NCBI RefSeq assembly: GCF_012726345.1
Contig: NZ_PTXN01000021.1
Location: forward strand, 1-64,000
Source: Marinomonas sp. UCMA 3892
Lineage (GTDB): Bacteria; Pseudomonadota; Gammaproteobacteria; Pseudomonadales; Marinomonadaceae
DNA: 64,000 bases
Direction: 5' to 3'
A program made the position numbers and the translations under genes. Of this stretch, positions 22,967-30,560 are shown piece after piece. Each line of letters opens with the position of its first letter. The first letter of the stretch is position 1. The notes beneath the pieces are model-generated. The model did no database searches. It had not been told where the DNA came from and saw nothing but the letters and a program-made list of their open reading frames with translations.

Positions 22967-24865
22967 TTATTCCCATGTAGCGTCTTGTTCAGACAATTTG
23001 AAGTGTATGTCACGACCATCAGAGCACATTTGCACAACTGCTGATGGCGAGCCATCGTCATTTAATGTTACTAAGCTTATTCCCGCCCCATTAAGAAGGC
23101 GTTCACCATGCGCAGCGGTTTCTGGTTTATGAGGAATGACTTTCATACTTCGACGCCGAGTAAACCAGTTTAGTGGTGATCGTGGAGAATATAGCCAGCG
23201 ATTTAGGCGATCAAATATATCTAATAACTTTCTAGGGAATTCATTTTTGATTCCGCTACTGGTTATTTGCCACAAATCTGATCCTTGTTTATTCCCACGC
23301 AGCTGAATGTCGTAAACAAAAGAGTAGTGAACATCACCAGACAGTATGACAAAGTTTTGTGGTGTTCGTTTGTGTCTAAACATATTCATTAGGGCATAAG
23401 CTGAGCCTGAGTGAGCCATCCAGTTTTCTGCGTCAACCATTAAGGGTTGGCCAAACCAAGTAAATACTCTTTGGATGGTTTCAATCAATTTAACCCCAAA
23501 AATTGGTGCTGGAGAGACCAATATTACCGCTTCTAGACCTTTTAATTGATGCTGTAGATCAGTTAAAGACTCCCAGTCCATTAATCCAGATGGTTTTTCT
23601 AATGACCTTTCAGAGCGCCATCTGTTAGTGCGTGTATCAAGTACGACAAGTGGGGGATTAGTTTGCCAAGTATAATTCCACTTAGAAAACTGCAGGAGTT
23701 TATGGATCAACTCGTCATGTGTCTTATTGCCCGGGTTATTAAGTACCTCTTGTACTTGATCAATTAGTTCAGCAGTAAAATTTTCTGGTGCATTGCCTAA
23801 GCCTTGACATAACAAATACCCAATCAAGGCATTGCCAATAATGCGTGTAGAGAAAGGGTGATCATAGGCGGTCTGTTCCCAAGCAGCAGTTAGGTTCCAA
23901 TCATCTGTGATGTCATGGTCGTCAAAGATCATTGCCACGGGTAGATGCGCAAGTGCACGACGAACCTTAGACAAGCCTTTAACAAAGTCTTGCAATATAA
24001 GCGTTTGTTTCGAAAAATCTTTCTTTTGTTCATCAGATAAACCGGTTGGCTCCGACCAACCATTATCATCTAATAATAAATCCCAACCCTTAGGTGACCA
24101 AACTAGAGCGTACATAGAAAGTATTTCAGCCAAAGAAATTAAATGATTTTGAGCTGTATCTGTCGTGAAAACAGGCTTTCGTACACCGCCAAAAATCTGC
24201 TCAATCATACTACGGTTTACTTTGTTCTCAGGTAAAAGCGTTTCTCTTGCATAGTAATAAGAAGGCTCTATATGTAACTGATGGGCACTTTCAACTTCAA
24301 TACAAGGTAGCTTTTCATCTTGCATGCCAAGATGGGGTATCAGTTGATGAATAGCCCATAACATTGGAGCCGCTACATCATCCGCATAAATTTGATCTCC
24401 GCTCATCATTAAAATACTGGGCCAATCTTTTGGATCTGTATTCTGCAACAACTCATCAACCCTTAATAATCCGTCTTTACTGGAATGATGGGGCTTACGA
24501 CAAGATCCGTGCAGCATTTTATGAATATTTGGTTGCAAAATAAAAAATGGCAGTGACTGCTCGGGATAAACAAGATCCTCTGCCCATTGAGTCCAGTCAA
24601 GGCCATTAAGATGTAGGTCATAATGAATAGGATTGTTAATTGGTAAAGGGGTTTCTAGTTTAATATCGAGTAGCTGTATGAAGAGTTTTTCACCCGCCTT
24701 CAGTTGGGTATGACATTCAGCTATCTGAGTGTCTTTTAGTACAAACAGCGTTGTTTCGTTTTGAGTTAATATTAAGTTAACCGCAACAGGTTCTGTCGTC
24801 ATCAACCAGAACGTAAGTCGATCCGTTGTCATTCTTCGTAATAACGGGCCAGCTAATACCTGCAT
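22967..24865 (-). CDS. PhoD-like metallophosphatase
   Basis: A 632-aa protein of the PhoD-like phosphatase superfamily. The N-terminal 130 residues form a Fn3-like beta domain. The metal-binding motifs follow: HGSCRKPHH (about residue 119), MMSGDQIYADD (about 153), MIFDDHDITDDW (about 314) and LSGDVHYSF (about 506). They match the alkaline phosphatase D-related domain that uses iron and calcium or a two-metal centre. There is no Tat or Sec signal peptide, unlike secreted PhoD, so it is probably cytoplasmic; the substrate is unknown. A long perfect inverted repeat stands directly before its ribosome binding site. Confidence 0.88.
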   Translation of the reverse strand: MQVLAGPLLRRMTTDRLTFWLMTTEPVAVNLILTQNETTLFVLKDTQIAECHTQLKAGEKLFIQLLDIKLETPLPINNPIHYDLHLNGLDWTQWAEDLVYPEQSLPFFILQPNIHKMLHGSCRKPHHSSKDGLLRVDELLQNTDPKDWPSILMMSGDQIYADDVAAPMLWAIHQLIPHLGMQDEKLPCIEVESAHQLHIEPSYYYARETLLPENKVNRSMIEQIFGGVRKPVFTTDTAQNHLISLAEILSMYALVWSPKGWDLLLDDNGWSEPTGLSDEQKKDFSKQTLILQDFVKGLSKVRRALAHLPVAMIFDDHDITDDWNLTAAWEQTAYDHPFSTRIIGNALIGYLLCQGLGNAPENFTAELIDQVQEVLNNPGNKTHDELIHKLLQFSKWNYTWQTNPPLVVLDTRTNRWRSERSLEKPSGLMDWESLTDLQHQLKGLEAVILVSPAPIFGVKLIETIQRVFTWFGQPLMVDAENWMAHSGSAYALMNMFRHKRTPQNFVILSGDVHYSFVYDIQLRGNKQGSDLWQITSSGIKNEFPRKLLDIFDRLNRWLYSPRSPLNWFTRRRSMKVIPHKPETAAHGERLLNGAGISLVTLNDDGSPSAVVQMCSDGRDIHFKLSEQDATWE

Positions 24866-24876
24866 AATTTCCTCAT

Positions 24877-24919
24877 ATAACTTGTTGAATACTGCATATA
24901 TCAGTATTCAACAAGTTAT
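24877..24919. repeat. Perfect 18-bp inverted repeat between thioesterase and PhoD-like genes
   Basis: Bases 24877-24894 are exactly complementary to 24902-24919, with a 7-base centre. On the mRNA (minus strand) the hairpin would begin just after the thioesterase stop and end about 11 bases before the PhoD-like ATG. No T run follows, so it is not a classical terminator; it may be an operator, an mRNA-stabilising hairpin or a translational control element. Confidence 0.75.
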
Positions 24920-24923
24920 TGAT

Positions 24924-25322
24924 TCAGGATGCAACCAAATGATCGACAATCGATTTGCCTTCTTTTGTAGTTGATGTAACTGTCATTTTTGCAGTTAATA
25001 TTAATTGATCGTTGTCCGAGTGATGCACTGCCTGAAGAAAATTAAGCTTCAGCTTCGATACTCGCTCTATTGTTGTGTGGATATAAAATGAGTCCCCACC
25101 TTGCAAAGATCGCTTATAGTCTAATTCTGCCTTGATCAAAACAAGATAGATGCCTTGCTTGGTGATCTCAGCAAAGTCTAGACCTCTCGATTTGATGAAC
25201 TGATGTCTAGCATGCTCTAAATAGTTCTGATAAACAGCATTGTTAACAATTCCTTGTATATCGCACTCGTAGTCACGAACCTCAAAATAAATGCGATCTT
25301 TGTGTTCTAATTTGTCCTTCAT
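24924..25322 (-). CDS. Acyl-CoA thioesterase, hotdog fold (YbgC/FadM type)
   Basis: A 132-aa single-hotdog enzyme. VRDYECDIQGIVNNAVYQNYLEHAR (about residues 15-39) is the 4-hydroxybenzoyl-CoA thioesterase-like active-site region with the conserved aspartate and the YxxYxExAR turn. Such enzymes cleave acyl-CoA thioesters in the cytoplasm. It lies between the degenerate GGDEF gene (23 bp upstream) and the PhoD-like gene, all leftward. The tol operon here lacks its usual ybgC, and this gene belongs to the same broad family, but it is not in the tol locus and orthology is uncertain. Confidence 0.85.
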   Translation of the reverse strand: MKDKLEHKDRIYFEVRDYECDIQGIVNNAVYQNYLEHARHQFIKSRGLDFAEITKQGIYLVLIKAELDYKRSLQGGDSFYIHTTIERVSKLKLNFLQAVHHSDNDQLILTAKMTVTSTTKEGKSIVDHLVAS

Positions 25323-25345
25323 AGTATTGCCTTAAATATCGGGAT

Positions 25346-26374
25346 TTACTCATGGTGGGCAATTCGATTTTTGCCAGACCGTTTTGCGTATAATAAATAA
25401 TGTTGCGATCGCTCAACTAGCTCACTAGGGCTCTCATCACCGAATAAAGTAGCCACGCCTATGGATACCGTCACTTGGCGTAACAGGACTTTGGTATTTT
25501 TGTAGCGTATTTTTTGAATTGAAACTTCATTGCGAATAGATTCTGCTAGTTGTGAGGCAGCACTCAACTCTGTTTCACTCAGCAACATAGCAAATCGACC
25601 ACCTTTAATGCGCGCAATAAAACCATTTTCAGGCAATAATTCAAGTAAAAGTTTTGCTATATATCGAATGAGTGAAGTGCCAGCTTTGTTACCATATTCT
25701 TGATTGATTTCAGCAAGGTTATCTATATCTATTAATAATAGGGTTAAATCATCCTCAGCATAAGGCACTAAGGAGAATAATGACCTTTCAAAACCTTTCT
25801 CATTGGCTAGTAAAGTCATAGTATCGAGTTCAGTATTTTTCTTAACATCTAATAATTCTGAACGAAGATTTGCTAACTCTTCTTGAGCAGAAAGTAGTGA
25901 GCTGCTGAATTTTTCAATTGCTTGATTAGCTTTGAAAGCACCGCGTTCTAATAAAAGAGCAAGCCGTTCTATTTGAGCTGGCTCATTAGCATTTTTTAGT
26001 GCAGCTTTTGCATTACGTAATGTGCCGTTAAAGAGTTCAAGCTCACTAGCAATACTGCTAGTGTTTGTTTCTAAATTAGTGGTAAGGCTTTTTAATACTG
26101 AACCTTGACGGTGAGCATGCTGAAACTCTTCAGGAAGTAAGAACTCATTAAATAGCTCTTGAGAAACGAACGCTGGTAGTCCACCAAATCGGCGTAAAGC
26201 TCGATCTACAACCTGATTAAATTTAGGATTTCTATTAGATGCGTATTTATACCAGATCCCATAATTATATGGAGTTGGCGGGATATCTAGCTTAACCATT
26301 AGTGGTATCGCTGATCGCATTAGCTGATTAGCCTGCTTAATGTTGTGCTGGAACATTGAAACCTCTGTTGCCAT
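25346..26374 (-). CDS. Degenerate GGDEF-domain protein
   Basis: A 342-aa soluble protein. Residues 1-110 hold a helical region common before GGDEF domains in marine gammaproteobacteria (PTPYNYGIWYKYASNRNP). Residues about 115-175 are coiled coil. The C-terminal domain keeps the diguanylate cyclase fold (LLLIDIDNLAEINQEYGNKAG and VSIGVA), but the signature reads GGRFA (258-262) in place of GGDEF. The acidic residue needed for metal binding and catalysis is gone, so the domain is probably an inactive receptor or a GTP/c-di-GMP sensor. There are no membrane segments. Confidence 0.88.
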   Translation of the reverse strand: MATEVSMFQHNIKQANQLMRSAIPLMVKLDIPPTPYNYGIWYKYASNRNPKFNQVVDRALRRFGGLPAFVSQELFNEFLLPEEFQHAHRQGSVLKSLTTNLETNTSSIASELELFNGTLRNAKAALKNANEPAQIERLALLLERGAFKANQAIEKFSSSLLSAQEELANLRSELLDVKKNTELDTMTLLANEKGFERSLFSLVPYAEDDLTLLLIDIDNLAEINQEYGNKAGTSLIRYIAKLLLELLPENGFIARIKGGRFAMLLSETELSAASQLAESIRNEVSIQKIRYKNTKVLLRQVTVSIGVATLFGDESPSELVERSQHYLLYAKRSGKNRIAHHE

Positions 26375-26536
26375 GACTTAACTCCAAGACGTCCCATTTC
26401 ATTGAAGATAGCTTATGTTTATAAAAGAGCACGGAAGCTCGGTAACATTACGGCTTCGATCTTATACGACTTTGTCATGTTTTCGCATTCTTGAAAACAC
26501 AAAAAATATAGTAATTCTAAATAAAGATAATAGCTA

Positions 26537-26881
26537 TTAGCCACCGGTAAATTTACTAGAAAACCCTTCTTTTTCAAGTAGTTCTTTTATCTTCTGTCGG
26601 TTATCACCTTGTATTTCAACTTGCCCATCTTTCACTGAGCCACCAGTACCACATTGTGTCTTTAGTTTTTTGCCCAGAATCTTCAATGCTTCTTCAGTAA
26701 GTGGAAGGCCTGTAACAACAGTGACCCCTTTACCTTTACGGCCCTTTGTCTCTAAGGCTATTAGAACTTTACCACTGCCAATAATGTTATCATTTTTGCA
26801 TTGACACTCAGAAATAGGGTATTCGCAGCTTGAGCAAAGCCGCCCTTGGTCTGTTGAGTAGACTAAATTTCGGTTCTTCAT
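26537..26881 (-). CDS. yciH: SUI1/eIF1-family translation factor YciH
   Basis: A 114-aa protein of the SUI1 family, which resembles eukaryotic eIF1 and affects start-codon fidelity. The N-terminal segment has a zinc-ribbon-like cysteine set (LCSSCEYPISECQC). The SUI1 core holds ALETKGRKGKGVTVVTGL and KLKTQCGTGGSVKDGQVEIQGD. The ATG at 26881 was chosen over an upstream TTG whose position would leave no room for the AAAGG ribosome binding site. Confidence 0.92.
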   Translation of the reverse strand: MKNRNLVYSTDQGRLCSSCEYPISECQCKNDNIIGSGKVLIALETKGRKGKGVTVVTGLPLTEEALKILGKKLKTQCGTGGSVKDGQVEIQGDNRQKIKELLEKEGFSSKFTGG

Positions 26882-27014
26882 GGATTTTGACAACCTTTAC
26901 TATCCGTTGAAACGCAGCATTTTATCATTTCAATAAAAGCTAATCAGATAAAAATTGTATTATTCAGCATTTCGTTAAAATCTGCACTAAGCTGATGATA
27001 ATACCAGTTAAAAA

Positions 27015-27569
27015 ATGCGTGTTAATATGAAAAAATTACTGAAAATTCGACAAGCCACTGAGGCTGACCTTAGATGTATTTTGCTCTTTGAGTTTCGTAA
27101 TAGAGGCTGGTTTTCTCAATTTTTACCAAGCCAAGTGCTAAGACAGCAAACGGAAATGTATTTTAAGCGATTACTTAGGAGTAATTTGAAACATCTGCAA
27201 TATCTAGTGTACTTACCAAATGATATTCTTATTGGTCGTTTTAATGGACAAATATTAGGCACTAAGTCAGTTGAAGTGTCTTTTCGGATAGCTAAAAATT
27301 TCACTAATCAAGGGATTGCAAGGCATGTGTTGAAACACATACTTATTATTTGGGCAAGTAATGGTATAACTGAAGTGTACGCACAAGTAGCGGATCATAA
27401 TAAAGCCTCAATAAAAGTCCTTCTTTCATGCGGCTTTGAAATTAATGAAATCCAAAAAAATGCGATAAATTTAGATCCAGAGATCCATGACTGCTTGGTG
27501 TTTCGCTGGTCAATTGCAGAAGATTTACCCTACAAAGTCACTCAGTTCGATAATATTCCAGTTTGTTAA
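27015..27569 (+). CDS. GNAT-family acetyltransferase
   Basis: A 184-aa protein with the acyl-CoA-binding core of RimJ/RimL-like N-acetyltransferases: VSFRIAKNFTNQGIARHVLKHIL (about residues 90-112) carries the NQGIAR version of the QxxGxG/A loop, and AQVADHNKASIKVLLSCGFE is motif B. Donor is acetyl-CoA; acceptor unknown. The ribosome binding site is weak, and the Met at codon 5 could be the start. Its 3' end overlaps the converging truC gene by 32 bp. Confidence 0.8.
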   Translation: MRVNMKKLLKIRQATEADLRCILLFEFRNRGWFSQFLPSQVLRQQTEMYFKRLLRSNLKHLQYLVYLPNDILIGRFNGQILGTKSVEVSFRIAKNFTNQGIARHVLKHILIIWASNGITEVYAQVADHNKASIKVLLSCGFEINEIQKNAINLDPEIHDCLVFRWSIAEDLPYKVTQFDNIPVC

Positions 27570-28266
27570 GTATATTAATTATCTTGTCGCTTAAATCTGC
27601 TTTTAACGTAATCGGCTGATTTGTAATAGGGTGATTGAATTCAAGGCGTGAAGCGTGAAGCATCAATCTAAAGTCCTCAGACCAAAGCTCTTTTGCAACT
27701 TTGTTAATATGGCGACAGCCATAACAAGAATCCCCCACTAGCGGATTCAGATGATGTTTAAAATGTCGACGAATTTGATGTTTTCGACCTTGTTTAGGGG
27801 TGACTTCAAGCCAGCTTAAACGCATGCTGTCATATCGACTCACGGGAACGGGAAGTTGATATTGAATTAGTCGAGTAAAGCCAGTCTCAGCCTCTCTTTC
27901 AGTACCTTCGATTTTAAAACGTGATCTACCTTTCTGCTCATTAAGCTTAGCAAGAGGATAATTAATCACACCTGATTCATTACAATATCCACGTACTAAG
28001 CAGTGATAAGTTTTCTGAGTCTTAGATTCAGCAAACTGAGTGGAAAGGCGTCTTGCTACTTCTGGACTAAACGCCATCACTAATACACCGGATGTGCCTC
28101 GATCAAGGCGATGAACAGGAAACACCCATTTCCCTGTTTGATCTCTCAGCCTTTGAACAACGGCATCTTCTTCGTCTTTGGCTAAATTGGTGCGATGAAC
28201 GAGCAAGCCCGCAGGTTTATTGACGGCAACCAAGTGTTCATCTTGAAATAAAATATCTAATGTCAT
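27538..28266 (-). CDS. truC: tRNA pseudouridine(65) synthase TruC
   Basis: A 242-aa RluA-family pseudouridine synthase. HRLDRGTSGVL (about residues 52-62) holds the catalytic aspartate. GRKHQIRRHFKHHLNPLVGD (about 160-179) is the family's second signature, in the form typical of TruC rather than RluC/RluD. TruC modifies U65 of tRNA-Ile and tRNA-Asp. There is no S4 domain, as expected. Its start overlaps the stop of the upstream dehydrogenase gene by 4 bases (ATGA). Confidence 0.9.
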   Translation of the reverse strand: MTLDILFQDEHLVAVNKPAGLLVHRTNLAKDEEDAVVQRLRDQTGKWVFPVHRLDRGTSGVLVMAFSPEVARRLSTQFAESKTQKTYHCLVRGYCNESGVINYPLAKLNEQKGRSRFKIEGTEREAETGFTRLIQYQLPVPVSRYDSMRLSWLEVTPKQGRKHQIRRHFKHHLNPLVGDSCYGCRHINKVAKELWSEDFRLMLHASRLEFNHPITNQPITLKADLSDKIINILNKLEYYRTE

Positions 28267-29201
28267 TCAGGCTTATCTATGAAAGTGGTTATTTTATCCA
28301 TAGCCATATCGACTAAGGTTTGCATAGCTTCATCACTAGCCCAAGCAATATGAGGAGTTAGCAAAAAATTTGGCTGTTTGGTAAGAGCTTGGAGTAGATG
28401 GTCTAGCGGCATAGGTTCTTGTGTCGAAACATCAAAAGCCGCACCAGTGATGGTATTGTTTTCGAAAGCTCGTAACAGCGCATGCTCATCAACAATGCCG
28501 CCACGGCTGATATTTAGTAATAGACAGCTTTTTTTCATTAATGAAAACTCAGCATCGCTGATTAGATTGTTTGTTTCTGGTGTTAATGGGCAATTGATGC
28601 TGATCACATCTGCGAGCTTTAAGGCTTCTTCGAAGTTGATGTAACCAGGTCTAGCATTTGTAGCCCCTTTGCGATCAGCAAAGATCACTTTCATTCCGAA
28701 GGCGAGTGCAATGGCTGCAACTTTTTTACCTAAGGTTCCACCGCCGACGATAGCCATGGTTGAACCAGACAAATCTTTAATAGGATAATCTAGGAAACAA
28801 AAATATTCAGAAGTAGCCCATCTACCAGAGTTTACCGCATCTAAATAGGACACTAAGTTTCTTCTAAGCGCAAGCAGCATTGCAAACGTATGTTCAGGCA
28901 CACTGATTGTTGAGTAGTCCGCTACATTTTGAACGGCGATGTTTTTGTCCTTACAAGCTTTTAGGTCTACATTATTGGTGCCAGTTGCCATAACTTGTAT
29001 GAGTTTTAGATCTAACGCGCTGTTAATTGCAGCAGCATTAACAACGACTTTATTGGTAAGCACAATAGTTGCTTTCTTGATACGCTCTGCTACTTGCTCA
29101 AGTGCTGTATTTTCATAAACAACAACCTCACTAATTTGGGTCGGCAGTTGTATTTTTATGTACTCAGGGAATGAGCCTCTGTCTAGAAAAACCGCTTTCA
29201 T
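28263..29201 (-). CDS. D-2-hydroxyacid dehydrogenase (HprA-like)
   Basis: A 312-aa NAD(P)-dependent oxidoreductase. GGGTLGKK (about residues 153-160) is the dinucleotide-binding loop. NISRGGIVDE holds the substrate arginine (about 231), and TPHIAWAS has the catalytic histidine (about 285). The closest recognisable relatives are glycerate/hydroxypyruvate reductases and related enzymes; the exact substrate cannot be told by motif. It is followed without gap by truC and preceded on the same strand by tesA at 19 bp, so the three probably form one leftward operon. Confidence 0.88.
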   Translation of the reverse strand: MKAVFLDRGSFPEYIKIQLPTQISEVVVYENTALEQVAERIKKATIVLTNKVVVNAAAINSALDLKLIQVMATGTNNVDLKACKDKNIAVQNVADYSTISVPEHTFAMLLALRRNLVSYLDAVNSGRWATSEYFCFLDYPIKDLSGSTMAIVGGGTLGKKVAAIALAFGMKVIFADRKGATNARPGYINFEEALKLADVISINCPLTPETNNLISDAEFSLMKKSCLLLNISRGGIVDEHALLRAFENNTITGAAFDVSTQEPMPLDHLLQALTKQPNFLLTPHIAWASDEAMQTLVDMAMDKITTFIDKPE

Positions 29202-29220
29202 CGAACTTTCCTTATTTCTT

Positions 29221-29850
29221 CTACTTGATGTTGTCTATTAGTGGTTGTAAATATGGCACTATATTTTGAAGTACTATTGGTTGACCTGCTTTATTAGGAT
29301 GCAAACCATCGTTTTGCATTAGATCTTTGTTTAACGCTACATTTTCAAGCATAAAGGGTAGGTAGGCGATGTTGTACTTACTGGCAATATCTTTGTACAA
29401 ATTGAAAAACATTTGCGTATAGCGTTTTCCATAATTTTGCGGAATCTGATTGCCTATTAGTAATACAACAGCGCCACTACTTTGAGCTTGCTCAACCATT
29501 TTCTCCAAATTTTGTGTGGTCTGATCTAAAGGGTAACCACGTAATGCATCATTGGCGCCAAGCTCTAAAACCACCAAATCTGGTTTATGAATGGCTAAAA
29601 GATCGCCAAAACGTGACAAACCACCTTGTGTTGTTTCGCCACTAACGCTGGCATTAATAACCTGAAGTTTGGGATGTGATTGAGAAAGTTGATTTTCTAG
29701 TAAACTAACCCAGCCATCTTGTTGTCGTAAGTTATATGCCGCACTGAGGCTATCGCCCATAACAAGTAAAGTGGAAGCCGAAGCGAATGAACTAATGAAA
29801 AGCAGTGTGATTATTGTACACATCTGCCTTAATTGTTTTTTGAAAAACAT
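29221..29850 (-). CDS. tesA: Acyl-CoA thioesterase I / lysophospholipase, GDSL type
   Basis: A 209-aa periplasmic SGNH hydrolase. A signal peptide (about residues 1-25, ending SASA) precedes VMGDSLSAAYN with the nucleophile serine. LELGANDALRG gives the oxyanion asparagine, and DGLHPN gives the Asp-His pair. TesA hydrolyses acyl-CoAs, esters and lysophospholipids. It is divergent from the ybbA-like ABC gene with only 26 bp between start codons, the same arrangement as in E. coli, which supports the assignment. Confidence 0.94.
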   Translation of the reverse strand: MFFKKQLRQMCTIITLLFISSFASASTLLVMGDSLSAAYNLRQQDGWVSLLENQLSQSHPKLQVINASVSGETTQGGLSRFGDLLAIHKPDLVVLELGANDALRGYPLDQTTQNLEKMVEQAQSSGAVVLLIGNQIPQNYGKRYTQMFFNLYKDIASKYNIAYLPFMLENVALNKDLMQNDGLHPNKAGQPIVLQNIVPYLQPLIDNIK

Positions 29851-29876
29851 ATAAAACCTTTTTAGAGTGAATCACC

Positions 29877-30560
29877 ATGGCTAGAAACACCGCGATTAAA
29901 GTGTCTAATTTAACCCATACAGTGACATCGAATACAGGGAATTTAACCATATTGAAAGGAATCAATATGGAAATCAAGGAAAGTGAGTCCGTTGCTATTG
30001 TCGGTTCATCTGGCTCAGGCAAGTCCACTTTATTAGGTTTGCTGGCCGGATTAGATGTGAATACATCTGGCGATATTTTTCTTTATGAACAAAAGTTTTC
30101 TAGCCAAACCGAAGAACAAAGAGCACTCGTTCGTGGCCAATATGTTGGTTTTGTCTTTCAATCGTTTCATCTTTTGCCTAGCCTGCAAGCCATTGAAAAT
30201 GTCATGTTACCTGCAGAACTAAAGGGTGATAAAGAAGCACGCAAGAAAGCTGAAGTATTACTTGAGAAAGTCGGCTTGTCGCACCGATTAACCCATTATC
30301 CAAATCAACTGTCAGGCGGTGAACAACAGCGCGTCGCCATTGCTCGAGCGTTTGCTTCCAACCCTAAAATTCTGTTCGCCGATGAGCCTACAGGCAACCT
30401 TGATGAAGAGAACGGTAAACTTATTATCAAGTTGTTGTTTGACCTTAACCAATCCCAAGGCACAACATTAGTGATGGTGACTCATGATAATGAACTTGCC
30501 AAAATGTGTGACCGTCAATTGGTCATGTCTGCAGGTCAGCTAACGGAAAAATCCTTATGA
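29877..30560 (+). CDS. ybbA: ABC transporter ATPase, LolD/MacB type (YbbA)
   Basis: A 227-aa ATPase. GSSGSGKST (about residues 42-50) is Walker A, LSGGEQQR (about 142-149) is the ABC signature, and ILFADEP is Walker B, followed by the switch histidine in VTHD. The best relatives are the ATPases of mechanotransducing exporters. It overlaps the permease gene by 4 bases (ATGA). tesA lies back-to-back, as in E. coli. Substrate unknown; links to lipid or lysophospholipid removal are inferred from tesA proximity. Confidence 0.92.
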   Translation: MARNTAIKVSNLTHTVTSNTGNLTILKGINMEIKESESVAIVGSSGSGKSTLLGLLAGLDVNTSGDIFLYEQKFSSQTEEQRALVRGQYVGFVFQSFHLLPSLQAIENVMLPAELKGDKEARKKAEVLLEKVGLSHRLTHYPNQLSGGEQQRVAIARAFASNPKILFADEPTGNLDEENGKLIIKLLFDLNQSQGTTLVMVTHDNELAKMCDRQLVMSAGQLTEKSL

